Position numbers and translations under genes: made by a program. From Oryzias latipes (taxonomy: Eukaryota; Chordata; Actinopteri; Beloniformes; Adrianichthyidae), in assembly GCF_002234675.1 (NCBI RefSeq), contig NC_019877.2, positions 86,001-150,000 of the forward strand: DNA of 64,000 nt. The letters are read 5' to 3'. Position 1 is the first letter of the stretch. Every line of letters starts with the position of its first letter. A model generated the notes under the pieces. That model had not been told where the DNA came from. It saw nothing but the letters and a program-made list of their open reading frames with translations, and searched no databases. Shown piece by piece: positions 1-15,165 of this stretch.

Positions 1-413
1 TGCTAGCAGGTCACCTGACCTTTTGATTTGACCTTTGAACTCATGAACTGTACAAACGCTACCAAGGCTAAAGCTAGTATGCTAACTCCACATGGCGGCG
101 GTTTGATCCTAGTTTAGGATGAAATGACTTCCTCTGGCTTTAAGTCCTTTCTGAACCCTCACAGGGTCCAAAGTCCCGCCCTCACCCCTAAAAACGATGT
201 AGGAACTCAGGTCTCCCACATGTCCCAGCATCCATCAGGGCTCGTCCCGGTGTCCCATGTACCGCCGCGTGGGTAGACGTGGTCCTTCTGGGCTCACGCC
301 GCTGCAGCTGCAGAGGAAGAGGACGGTTGGCCTTCATCTCAGTCTGTCCGTCTGAGGCAGAAGGAGGAGGAGTGGGGCTGATGGGCAGGCTGGGGTCTGG
401 AGGGAGACGATGA

Positions 414-4297
<3,884 letters not shown>

Positions 4298-5054
4298 GGG
4301 TCTGCAGGAGGTGAAGAAGCAGCCGGGGGGGGGCTCAGATGATCTGAAAAAGAGCACCACCCCACCAGAAGACCGTCAGACCGTCTTCACGAGGAGGAGG
4401 AGCTTCTTCACGGAGGACCTCCTGCTGTGGGCGCTGCTCCTCCATGGTGCTAACCATCTGCTGCAGCTTCAGCCGCCTCCTCACGTCTCCTGGAGAACCG
4501 CAGAAATGAAAGCGTGACGTGGTTATTTTCTGTTTGGGTCACTTCCTGTCACAGTCCTCCTGAGCGCCGCTCTCTACAGCGGTTTCTGTTTCTCCTCATC
4601 GGGGAGCAGAGGCTGGAGGAGAACATCCAGGAGAAGGAGCTGAGTTCTGAGGCGTTTATCATCAGACTGACCTCCCGACAGACACTGTGGAGGTTCTCTG
4701 CAAACGCGGAGAACCTGAACGTTTCGGTCTTCTCCAACTATCAGGCTCACCTTCCTCACAGCTGCAGCAGCTTCTCCCTCCGTGTGTCTTTAACTAAACG
4801 TTTTATACTCTTCATCATGAGAGGAAACCCTCATCATCCTCTGCAGGCTCTGCAGGAGCGTCTCACCCTCAGATGGCGTTTCCGGTCAAACAGTGTGCCT
4901 GAAGGATTTGAACCTTTGCAGTGCCTGTATGTCAACGTTAAAAACAACTATTTATATTGCTTCATGCTTTTATTTGGTTTAAATCTGTTGAGTGTGAGTT
5001 CATCAGCTACTTTGCCACAAACATTTAATACATGTTATTGTGTCCATAAGCATT

Positions 5055-5060
5055 AATAAA
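5055..5060 (+). promoter_or_regulatory. cdr2l polyadenylation signal
   Basis: AATAAA lies about 760 bases after the cdr2l stop codon, at the end of a stretch without other gene features. It implies a 3' UTR of roughly 4298-5080. Confidence 0.7.
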
Positions 5061-5080
5061 GCATTAAGGAAATACTGTGT

Positions 5081-6027
5081 TTTTCTGTTCATTTGTGAAA
5101 AAAATGAGCAAAACTATTGGAAAAAACGATACACATTACTGTGAAAATGACCATAAAAGGTCAATAGAAGTATGTATTATACAGAAGTGAATGTATTATA
5201 CACTTCTGCTACTTTAATTAAGTGACAGAATACGCAGTGTTGAAGAAGAAAATGAAAAAGCATTTTGACGGATTTCTTTTTCATTTTAATTTTGAGTCAA
5301 AAAAAATGCAGCTTTATTTTGCAAATGAAACAGTATTTCTGGTTTTGACTTTTATTTTTAATTATGTTCCAGAATCGCTCACATGTTTCACGTTTAGGCT
5401 ATCTTTGGCGCGCGCTACATTCGGTGTTGGTTCTTTTCTTACACCATAACTGGAAAGATTCTGGACTTTTCCTCCTATTCTGGCGTCGAGTCCAAGAGCC
5501 TCAGAGACCTTTCATCGATTCAGTCATTTGTATTTTAAAACATGTATCACAGCTTTTATATAACAAACCTTTTTAATGACGGAACCTTAACTCCCGACTT
5601 CACACCTGCGCCTTCTAGTGGTGAAAAACAAACATTACATCGCGGTCAGTAAATCCATTTTTCAACACGAGCGTCTGAAATAAAATCCATTGAGAATGTC
5701 GCGCGTGCGCGGGTGTTGTTGTCTAACATTACAGAACAGCTGGGTGTGATTGTAAATAGCACACATGACTCACACAGAAAACACTGCCTGTTACAGAAGA
5801 GATTTATATTTGCTAAATGTCCTTGCGATTGGCAGTCCTTCATGGGTGTAAATGTGTTGCTAAAGATGTGCATTTATGTAATTTGTGTATTAAACATCGA
5901 CTATCTGCAGGTAAGAAACATGAATGCCAACATTAATTTTTATCTGAAACACACCCAATCTAACCACAGTTAGGCCGGTTGTGATGGCATCTAGGAATAT
6001 GTCCTGCAACGCCGACTTTGACATACA
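5081..6027. other. Intergenic, cdr2l to tRNA-Arg
   Basis: AT-rich spacer with no coding exon, repeat unit or mobile-element end that I recognise. The open frames here are short and have no family resemblance. Confidence 0.5.
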
Positions 6028-6100
6028 GACCGCGTGGCCTAATGGATAAGGCGTCTGACTTCGGATCAGAAGATTGAGGGTTCGAGTCCCTTCGTGGTCG
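6028..6100 (+). tRNA. tRNA-Arg (anticodon TCG)
   Basis: A 73-nt cloverleaf with a 7-bp acceptor stem (GACCGCG/CGTGGTC, one G-T), D arm GCC...GGC, and anticodon stem TCTGA/TCAGA enclosing loop CTTCGGA. The T arm contains the B box GGTTCGAGTCC and the discriminator is G. A pol III T-run (TTTT) follows at 6102. There is no intron. It stands alone on the plus strand, 427 bases before the initiator tRNA. Confidence 0.97.
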
Positions 6101-6183
6101 TCTTTTGTCTCTCCATTTAACCGTGTGTTGTAGGCCAGAGGAAAAAACACAATAAATTTGTATTATTTAATGCTGACCTGTGA

Positions 6184-6259
6184 CTGTGTCTGAATTCCCA
6201 CCCTGATGCATAACTCTTAATTACCACCCCACTAACTTAGGGGGGTAATTCGGACACAG
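6184..6259. mobile_element. Very short MITE (76 bp)
   Basis: Near-perfect terminal inverted repeats, CTGTGTCTGAATTCCCACCC on the left and the complement of CTGTGTCCGAATTACCCCCC on the right, enclose only about 36 bases. The tip matches the ends of the 395-bp element at 61324-61718, so the two probably belong to one family. The target duplication is not clear. Confidence 0.6.
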
Positions 6260-6527
6260 TGATCGCCATTTTAACTTCTGCTAAACTGACCGAAAATAAA
6301 ATCTAAGTCGATCTTTACTTTAACACACATATTTGTTGTCCTTTACCTTTGATGTACCTTTATACCTTGTCATCTGTCCCATTGAGCTCCAGTCCACACA
6401 CGCACGCATGTGTGGCATTGTAAATACACCACAGACATATATATTACAATGTATTATATATACATTGTGGATTGTACAAATATATTATAGAGATATTGGA
6501 CCTGCTGACCTGCTAAAAGTCGAACAC

Positions 6528-6599
6528 AGCAGAGTGGCGCAGCGGAAGCGTGCTGGGCCCATAACCCAGAGGTCGATGGATCGAAACCATCCTCTGCTA
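6528..6599 (+). tRNA. Initiator tRNA-Met (anticodon CAT)
   Basis: A 72-nt gene with acceptor stem AGCAGAG/CTCTGCT, anticodon loop around CAT in stem TGGG...CCCA, and T-loop GATCGAAAC. The A1-U72 pair and the A-rich T-loop lacking TTC are features of eukaryotic initiator rather than elongator tRNA-Met. TTTT at 6609 is the likely pol III stop. No intron. Confidence 0.97.
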
Positions 6600-6798
6600 T
6601 GTGTTACGTTTTCCACCATCGCTTTTTGTTGCCACCGTATCGATGTGAATTTCTTTAAACTTAAGGCTGTACGTGAATTAATATACTGAGCGAGCAGCAA
6701 AGATCAAACTTGATATACTGTATATTTTATTAGCGGAACATGAATACAATATTGTACATCTTTATGGAAAATATATTCACAAAAACAGGAATAATCTG

Positions 6799-7744
6799 TC
6801 AATCAAAGTCCACTCTTCTGCTTTGTTTGGTTCCTGAATGGATCTTTTTCTGTTTGAGGCGTTCTTCTTTCCTCTTTTTCAACCTGAAACAGATCAGATT
6901 CCTGGCTTAGACACAAACACTGAGGCCGGGTGGTGATGGTGGACAGTACCTGGCTGCCCGCAGAGCCACGTCCTCCGCTGTAGGTTCATGAGGTTTCTCA
7001 CTGGCTTCTGCCAGGATGGTGGAGATCTTCTGCAGGCAGTCGGAGAGATTCCTGTGCTGACTTCTGCTCACCTCTGAGCTCACCAGCAGCTCCCCGGCTT
7101 TATTCATGCGGCTTCTGTTCTGTGGTTTAAAACCCGCAAAGATCTTAGATGAACCAGAAGGTATGAAGGGGAAACCAGACCTGAAGACACACCTTTTCTA
7201 TGACTTTTAGTCGAATGTCCTCAGGTATCCAGTCTGCTGTGTGCACGTGGAAGCGGACCTTTGCCTTTGTGTTCACTGTGAGTGTGGGATGAAAGTCCTG
7301 AACCCAGAAACCAGCACTTCCTTCAGGACATTCTTTAACGGAATATTCACCTTTATTGACGTGCTGTCCTCCTGGACCACTGCTCCTGCTGTATGTGACT
7401 GTCAGCCGCTCTACCACAGCATAAACAACTATAAGACATACTATAAACATGCATTTAAAATTGGCATCAGAGGGCCTTCTTACCTGCTGGAATGTGCACT
7501 TTAGTGTCCTGTAAAATCACAACCAAGAGCTTTTAGTTCTGCTTTTAGTTTATTTGCATCATGAGATGAAGGACTTTTAACTGGAAAATAAATGACTTTT
7601 TTTTATTCTACTGACCTCGGAGGCGTGTGCCCATTTGGTGACAGAAAAGGCGTTTATTTGCATTAATGTTAAACCGTTGGCTCTAACAACAGTCATTTTA
7701 TCTGACAGTAAACAAACGCGTCGTGTCAGACATGCTGCCGCCAT
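6799..7744 (-). CDS. mrpl58: Mitochondrial large-subunit protein mL62, peptidyl-tRNA hydrolase ICT1
   Basis: A codon-independent peptidyl-tRNA hydrolase built into the mitochondrial large ribosomal subunit, where it releases nascent chains from stalled ribosomes. Six minus-strand exons, in transcript order: 7744-7616, 7508-7484 (25 nt), 7410-7351, 7275-7193, 7119-6950 and 6883-6799. They join in phase to 183 residues. The catalytic GGQ is at residues 65-67, inside [11 protein letters not shown]. The basic C-terminal tail essential for ribosome-dependent release is present ([12 protein letters not shown]...SRRVDFD). The first exon starts MAAACLTRR, a plausible mitochondrial targeting sequence. 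Human ICT1 is somewhat longer, mainly in the linker before the GGQ domain. The ATG is the first in the exon and its upstream flank is compact, with tRNA-Gln 183 bases away on the same strand. Confidence 0.95.
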
Positions 7745-7927
7745 GATGAATTAACGTCACCTACCAAGGAAGTGACGTCGAAACCATCCTGTTGTGCATT
7801 AGATTTAGTTTTAATCACTTCTTCCTTCACGTGTATCACACGGTCGTATGACTTCTGTGGTTGGTTGGTTTGTAAGCAAAAAAAAAGGGATTACAAAAAC
7901 ATAAAAAACTATCTAAATAAAAACGAC

Positions 7928-7999
7928 AGGTTCCACCGAGATTTGAACTCGGATCGCTGGATTCAGAGTCCAGAGTGCTAACCATTACACCATGGAACC
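7928..7999 (-). tRNA. tRNA-Gln (anticodon CTG)
   Basis: Read on the minus strand, a 72-nt cloverleaf begins GGTTCCATGG. It has D arm TGTAATGGTTAGCA, anticodon stem CTGGA/TCCAG around loop CTCTGAA, and B box GAGTTCAAATCTC. The acceptor strand is GGTTCCA/TGGAACC with a T discriminator. A T-run follows directly downstream on the minus strand (TTTTT near 7920). It is transcribed toward mrpl58. Confidence 0.96.
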
Positions 8000-8811
8000 A
8001 ACTAGCTCCTTTTGGGGCCGGCGTGTTTATATCTACTTCTCCAGCCGAAATTCAAATGTCCATGAGTGTCTTTGAGCAAATACATTTTTTATCGACTTAT
8101 TCTCACTTATTTTATTCATTTCAATTACAAATAGAACCTTAAAAAAAGCCATACGTGCAAAGGGGCCTCATTTGGTTGCATTTGAGTGGCTACATCGTTA
8201 AAAAAATAAAGTTAAAAAAATAAAGTGTCCCCAGCGGAACGTTTCTTTCTCTCAGTTTCCACCGAGTGTTTAAAGGCGCACACCACTATTACGGCAGTAC
8301 TAAAAACAGAACGAATTTGTATAGATTAAATTCTACATTCCCTTTTGTTACCTTATCAAAATTGTGATTTTTGTACAAATATATTTTGATATATGATCGT
8401 TTAACCGTCAGTTGCTTGAAATTCTTCGGTCTTTTTTCCTGGAAGTAGCCGAAATGTTTTTAGCATCAACATAATGATGATGCTAACGTTTGGTTTACGT
8501 TTAGCTACAAAAATCGGTTAAAATCGACGAAGACATGCGTAAATGTTAAAAACCCATAGTGTCTTTTGTTTATGTCGACATAATTTTTGATGCCGTTTCG
8601 AAGCTCATCGACATTCTGATAAGTTTGATTGTTTGGTTGAAGACGGAGCCTGAGCTCCGCAGACCGTCGTGGGCAGGAAGGAAGCTGACGGAGGGGCACG
8701 CGCTTCCCGCGGGATGAAGTCATGACTGACGCGATGCTGCTGTTGCTCAACAGCTCTCGGCTTTCAGCGTAGCGGCGCAGAGGTCTGTTCAGAGCGGGGA
8801 GCGGCGTCAAC
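8000..8811. other. Upstream region of daglb
   Basis: The left part is AT-rich. The last 170 bases before the daglb start are CpG-rich and probably hold its promoter and 5' leader. No clear TATA box and no mobile element were seen. Confidence 0.45.
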
Positions 8812-11800
8812 ATGCCGGGGATGGTGGCCTTCGGGCGGCGCTGGGTGATCGCCAGCGATGACCTGGTCTTCCCGGGAGCCTTTGAGATCTTCCTCCGCGT
8901 CCTGTGGTCTGTTGTCAGCCTTCATCATCATCATCCTCGCCGTCTCTGCCGCTGACCCCGCCCCTTCTCTCCAGGTGGCTCGGAACACTCATCCTGTTCA
9001 CTTTTCACAAGGGGCGCTTCGACTGCAGAGGGGGGGCCGTCCTGCACGCCTACCTGGTGGGGCTGCTGGTGGTGCTGATGCTCATCATCCTCTGTTTGTG
9101 TGCCATCGTCTTCGTCAGTGCTCAAGGTGAGGTTCCGGTTCCGATCCAGATGTTCAGGAGAAGCCAGATTTGAAAGAAGGTGTCAGAGAACAGCAGCTGA
9201 GATTTCAAAATAAGAGTCGTTGAGAAATAGATAGGATGTGAGCAACTTCTGCCCCCGCCTCTCTGAGCCCCCCCCCCCCCTCCGTGAATGTCTCACATCT
9301 GTAGCTATGGTGATCAATACCTGGAAAAGCTTTAAATATGTTCTTTACTTTGGTATACTTCATTGATTTGATTTATTGATTCATTTCAAGCATTGTAGTC
9401 AAAGCACTTCATTGAGAGGTTTTTTGTCTTTATTTGGTTTCTAATGTTTGATTAAATAAAGTTTGACTGAGTTTGAATAAAGTTGACTTGACCTGGTCGT
9501 CTCTCAGGCACCATCACCAACCCCGGCCCGCGGCGCTCCATGCCCGCGCTGGTCTACCTGCGGGCGGCGCTCTACCTGCCCGAGCTGGTGTGGGCCTGCA
9601 TGGGGGCCGTCTGGGTGTCTGACAGCGGCGGGGGCTGCGACCCCGCCACCGTGGCTGCAGTCATTTCTGCTGTGGTAGCCAGGTGAGAGACAGGTGTGTC
9701 TTGGGGGGGTGTTGGATTGTTTAATCAGCACCTTTGCTCTGCCCCCAGCTGGGTCATCCTGCTGTTCACAGGGGTGGGGGTGGTCTTCGTCTTTGACCCG
9801 ATGGGCAGTTCTGGCCGTCAGCCTGAGCTCACGGAGCCGCTGGGGGTGCGCGACATGGAGAGCAGCGAGGGCGCCCAGTTCTTGTCCACGGCTCGCTCCG
9901 TGGCGGCGAAGGTTTGGGAATGCCGCCTGCGGCTGCTCTGCTGCTGCCTGCCGCAGGACGAAGGCCACAGAGCCGCCTTCGCCAGCATCTCGCAGCTCTT
10001 CAGCGACTTCTTCTCTGTGAGGAAGCTTCGCCGTGAGGCAGACGTGATGGTGAAAGTCCTCGCCGCCACTGATTGACCTTGTGTTGGTGCTGCAGGACAC
10101 AGATCTGGTTCCCAGCGACATCGCCGCCGGTTTGGCTCTGCTGCATCAGGAGCAGGATAAGGTGGAGCTGAGCAGAGACCCGGACGGCGTTCTCTCTCAC
10201 AGCCCCTCCTCCCCGATTGTAAGTCATCGTCGCTTCTGTAGAAGCGGGAAAAGTGAAGCAACCGCTCGTCAAAAGCTTCCTGTCTGCCTACAGGAGCAGG
10301 ACCTGGAGGCGGAGCTAGAGAAAGCGGCTCACTGCATGACCTTTGCCGCCGCGGCGTACGGCTGGCCGCTCTACGTTTACTCCAACCCGTTCTCGGCGCC
10401 CTGCAAGCTCAGCGGCGACTGGTCAGAGCCCGCCTCCGTCTTTCGCCCGTGCCGGCGGCGCCGAGCGGCCCGCTCCAAACCCCAATGTGCTCCTGTTGCA
10501 GCTGTCGGAGCCACGCCGGAGACTACGACATCGTGGGCGGGGACCACCTCGGCTGCCACTTCGCCTCCATCCTGGAGAGCACCGGGTTGCAGTACCGGGA
10601 CTTCATCCACGTCAGCTTCCACAACCAGGTACGGCTCCATCTGCCGGTCCCGTGTCCCGGTTCTGTGCTCACTGGACCTCTGCCTTCCAGATCTACGAAA
10701 TCCCCTTCTTTGTGGCTCTGGATCATAAGAGAGAGGCGGTGGTGGTGGCGGTCAGAGGGACTCTCTCCTTAAAGGTGGGCGGCGCCTTCAGATGGTTTGC
10801 GTCAGTGTCTCCTGATCTTCTTTGGGTCGGTGGCGGAGCGGCGGCCGTGTCAGTCTCTCACAGACGTTTGCTGCTCGTTCCTGCAGGACGTCCTGACGGA
10901 CCTGTCCGCCGAGTGCGAGCAGCTGCCCGTGGAGGGCGTGTCCGGAGCCTGCTACGCCCACAAGGTGAGGCTTCAGAGCGCGTCTGTGCGGATGGGAGGA
11001 GCCGCTCTGACAGCGGTGTGTTTGCAGGGCATGTGCCAGGCGGCGGGCTACATCTACAGGAAGCTGGTGAACGACGGCATCCTGAACCAGGCCTTCTCCA
11101 TCGCCCCGGTGAGGACGCACTCAGAAACCCCCCAGGGAGGGAGGTGGGGTTCTTCTGCACTGGGCTGACAGCCGCCGTTTGTGTCTGTAATCCAGAAACC
11201 AACAACAAACTCATGACGTCTCCGTTTGAAGCAGAAAAATAAGGGGGAAACTTTTATTTATTTTCCTTTATTTTGAAGGAAAAACAAACGGTTTCAGTTG
11301 TTGCCTCTAAAAAAAGACACATTTTCCTCACTCCTCCCGTCTGCTGCTCGCTCAGACGTCTGCATGCACGCCAAAACCCGGCGTCGCCGCTCTTCCCGGT
11401 GACATCAAAACACAACGCAGACGTTTCTCCACACGTTTTCCAACTTATCTTGTTTCCCGTCTGCCAAATGCAGATCAGAAGTAATCGCCATGTGAGATCC
11501 ACAGTGGTGCTGCTGCGTATCCAAGGCGACCGCCGTTTCCTCCTCACGGACAGCAGACGGACACCAGCTGCTGCAGGTCGTCTGATTTGCAGACAGCTCG
11601 GCCGTCTGCGCCGCCGTGTTTGGAGGAAGTTTTGGGGTCTGCTGTAGAGGAAATCACACGATGGAGTAAAACATCCCGACTGAATCCATCTGCAGAGAAG
11701 CTTTTGGTCACGAAAACCGACCCTGACATAAAGGAAGGAAAAAGTTCCCATCAAAGCCGGCGTCGCTGAGAGGTTTTGGTTTAGTCCAGACCGAAGCGCC

Positions 11801-13788
11801 GAACGACGAAACGTCAAATCTGTTAGAGTCAGAGATACAATGTCAGGAAAGGAAGTTCCAGAAAACCATCAGCTGATTCTCCCAGCTGTGGTATGTTGAT
11901 TCATTTCTGTTAAGTGATCGTTTATGTTGTGATTTTCTTTAGGTGCCATAAGTCTATGGACTTCAGCTCAGAACTCCTGCTGACCGTTTCAGTCACTTTA
12001 GCGGTTTTTCCTCCACGTTTCATCTACTCTCTTTATTTTCACGTCCCTCCTCAAAAAGCAAACACCCAGTTTGTCTGCAGGCGACGGGTCAAACACAGAA
12101 GCTTTCGTTTAAACCTTTGTGGCGCTGCGTTTCTTCCACATTCACACAGAAAGCGTTTGTGAAGAACTGCATCAGATAAACCTGCTTGTCTTGTGATCAG
12201 GAGTACAAGCTGGTGATCACAGGTCACAGTCTGGGCGCCGGCACCGCCTCCGTGCTCGCCATCCTGCTGCGCAGCTCCTTCCCCACCCTGCAGTGCTATG
12301 CCTTCTCTCCACCAGGGGGCCTCCTCAGGTCAGACGGGTTCCGCTTTCACACAAGTCGGACTTTTTCTTGAACTGAAAGCGTTTCTTTCTGCTTGTGCAG
12401 TAAAGCTCTGGCTGATTATTCCAAAGGTTTCGTGGTCTCCATCGTCCTGGGAAAGGATCTGGTTCCCAGGTAAGAAGGCCAGGAGGCCCGTCTGATGTTT
12501 GCGGCTCTGCGGTCACGTTACATGAAGGCGTCAGAGTCCGTAAGCGTCTCGTCTGTTTTTGTCGCCCTTCTCAGACTGAGCATTCCCAACATGGAAGACC
12601 TGAAGAAGCGGATCCTGAAGATGGTCTCAAACTGCAACAAGCCCAAAGTAAGAGCCTCAGAGCTGTGGCGATGGCGTGAAGCGCCCCCTGGTGGCGTGTT
12701 CTGATCGGTCTGTCTGCTGCAGTACCGCATCCTCCTGCAAGGGTGCTGGTACGAACTCTTCGGGGGCGACCCGGACGATTTCCCCACCGAGATGGACAAC
12801 AGGCGCGAGGAGACGCTCCGCCAGCCGCTGCTCGGGGAGGAGTCCCTCATGATTCGCCACTCCTCGTCCTATCAGAGCCTGGCGTCCGACGACTCCCCCG
12901 CCCACGCGCCCGTGCACTTCCCCCTCTTCCTGCCAGGCCGTGTGCTGCACGTCACTGAAGACGGACCATCGCGGAGGTCAGTGGCCTGATCTTCTACTTT
13001 CTGAGGTTGTGTTTAGAAAAGGCGCCCCCAGAAGTTCACGTTACAGCTGACTGGTATCAGGAGCTCGCAGGAACAAGGATTCATTCAACTGAAAATGAGC
13101 TTTTGATCACAGAAATATTTATGTAACGTTTATGTGTCATCAGGAAATAAAACACAACTTGTGTTCTTGTTTAAGCATATTGACCCTAAAACGAGTCAAC
13201 ACTGCCCCCTGGTGGAAAGCACCTGCATTACCTGGAACACTTAAATTCACTCAAACATGTATAACAAGTATATGTCGATTTTTAGCTGCATCAATAAACT
13301 GACAGTTCATTCCCCAAATCCACCCAATCAGCTTTAGACTGAGGTTAGTCCCACCCACCCAGGAAAAGATCAGAAATGTATTTGTTCTCTTTCTTTCTCA
13401 TTATTTTTGTCCCTTTTTGGTTCTTTAAACATGTTTGAATTCAGGATTGTATCAAATAAGTGTTGTTAGTAAAGTTTCTTCCTCTGTGAGCCCCCCTCCC
13501 TCAGCTGACGGGGTTCCCTCAGATCTGGATCTCAGAGCTCCTCACAGAAGAAGCGGAGTTACACAGAGAGGATTCAGAACTTTGTTTGGTTCCCTCAGGT
13601 CCTGCTTCTCCCAGGTCCGGTACCGGGCAGAGTGGTCCAGCGAGATGGCGTTCAGGAGTATTTTGATCAGCCCCAGGATGCTGTCGGATCACATGCCCGA
13701 CATCGTGCTGGGGGCGCTCAACAGCCTGACCCGCGACCGCTCCTCCCCCCTCTGTGCCCCCGGAAGCAGCCGGAACAACAGCGGCTGA
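8812..13788 (+). CDS. daglb: Diacylglycerol lipase beta
   Basis: sn-1-specific diacylglycerol lipase that makes the endocannabinoid 2-arachidonoylglycerol at membranes. Fifteen exons: 8812-8906, 8975-9126, 9508-9682, 9749-10016, 10096-10218, 10294-10421, 10502-10628, 10691-10774, 10887-10964, 11028-11108, 12201-12328, 12401-12469, 12575-12647, 12723-12976 and 13599-13788. They join in phase to 674 residues, close to the 672 of human DAGLB. The N-terminus [11 protein letters not shown] and four hydrophobic segments in exons 1-4 form the membrane domain. The lipase domain has GHSLGAG with nucleophile Ser447, Asp499 in VLGKDLVPR and His643 in SDHMPDI. The beta form is chosen over alpha by length (no long C-terminal tail) and by motifs such as [18 protein letters not shown]. 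In human, DAGLB lies on chromosome 7, not beside cdr2l or spag9. Confidence 0.96.
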
Positions 13789-14149
13789 GACCTGGAGGCC
13801 CGACGGCGCTTTAACCCTCCATTTTATTTCACTCAGCGATTTTATTTGGTGTGGTCGCAGCGGCGGTGGAGGGGAAACGGAGGATGAGGCCGACTGGTTC
13901 TGCTGCACTTTTATTTTGAAGAGGCGTCTTCGTTTTGACGGCAGAACCTGCCGTGACGCGTGAATGTGGACTGTCGTGTTCTGTGCTGTTTTGGCATCAG
14001 AGGGAGGGGGGAACCGCTCAGCGGGTTTACAGCGTCCTCCTCGTCTGGGCGGGCAGAGCCGAGGAGGGGGTCATCTGTGCTGGGTGGGGGCTGTCATTTC
14101 CTTAAATCAGCTGATGTCTGCATAAAGTTGCTTTCAATGCCTTCACACA

Positions 14150-14155
14150 AATAAA
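14150..14155 (+). promoter_or_regulatory. daglb polyadenylation signal
   Basis: AATAAA 362 bases after the daglb stop, followed by a change to AT-rich intergenic sequence. Confidence 0.7.
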
Positions 14156-14174
14156 GGCATTGATGACAAACCGT

Positions 14175-15165
14175 CCTGCTTCACTATTGAATCGTGTGAA
14201 ATGTTAAATATTTAGCATAGTTTGACCTCACAGCATCAGGAACCATCAGGAATTTATGAGGAAAATCATCTTTGCAAAAATAACATCTACATTTTGTTCC
14301 TATAGAATGTGTAAAAAAAACCAAAAATAAGGTAAGAATTGCATAAAAACAGAAAAATGTTAATAATATTCATATTTCTTAGTATTAATAGTACCTAGCA
14401 GTAGTATATTTCTTACTGTCTATTATTACTTTACAGATCAGATCTGAATATTTGCACGTGTTTTTATTTCCATCAACTCTTTATGGAATGTGACGTCATC
14501 GCCCATGATGTCTTCAATGAGGCTCGTTCATTTATTAACTGTGAATAGATTATAGCTGGGCTCCTCTGTGAACTATTGAAGTTCTCAAACCTGCATCGCT
14601 TATCCCAAAAAAGTGATGAAAATACATTTAAAGTTGCCATCAAGGCGAACACATTTAATGGAATAAAGCGCCTATTGTTTTTAGAGATGCTGGAAACCAC
14701 GAGTGTCTTGTTTGACGCAGTTTGTTCTCCGCCCCCGAAGACACTTATATAATTTCAAATCGGGTATAAATGTGCTAAGGATTCGCTTTAGCTGCACAGT
14801 ATCGTCTCCGTCACGTCACGTTTTTTTTTGTTTTGTTTTTTTTTACTCTCGAGATTCCGTTTTCCGACAGCACGTGAACGCAGCAGAGGCTCATCTGTTG
14901 ATCGGGAAACTAATCAGGAGTCAAAGTCAGGACTTTAGGGCTGCTAGCTGCTGGGCTACAGCGCCGGAAAAGTCCACCGGCCGCCCGTCCGGCGGCTTCA
15001 CACGGAGTTGGTGGGTTTTTGGGGACTCCCCTGAGCACAAACACCGACTAAAGATGACTGTTGGAGGGACAGCTTTGGCTTAAAGTGCGGGCGAACTTCC
15101 CGCGGCCAGCGGAGGCTCGCGGCTAACTCATTAGCCGGGAAAAGAAGTGCTCGCGCGGGCGAAAA
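14175..15165. other. Intergenic and spag9 main promoter region
   Basis: AT-rich up to about 14700 with nothing recognisable, then increasingly CpG-rich into the spag9 5' leader. A weak TATAAA lies near 14763 and a CACGTG E-box near 14871. A CpG-type promoter directly before 15166 is the simplest reading. Confidence 0.5.

Noticed and set aside
9504-10121. 205-codon minus-strand frame opposite daglb exons
   Set aside because: Shadow of GC-rich coding exons. The plus-strand exons have matching phases and full DAGLB similarity.
11254-11817. 187-codon minus-strand frame inside daglb intron 10
   Set aside because: No recognisable domain, basic low-information composition, and no splice or promoter context.
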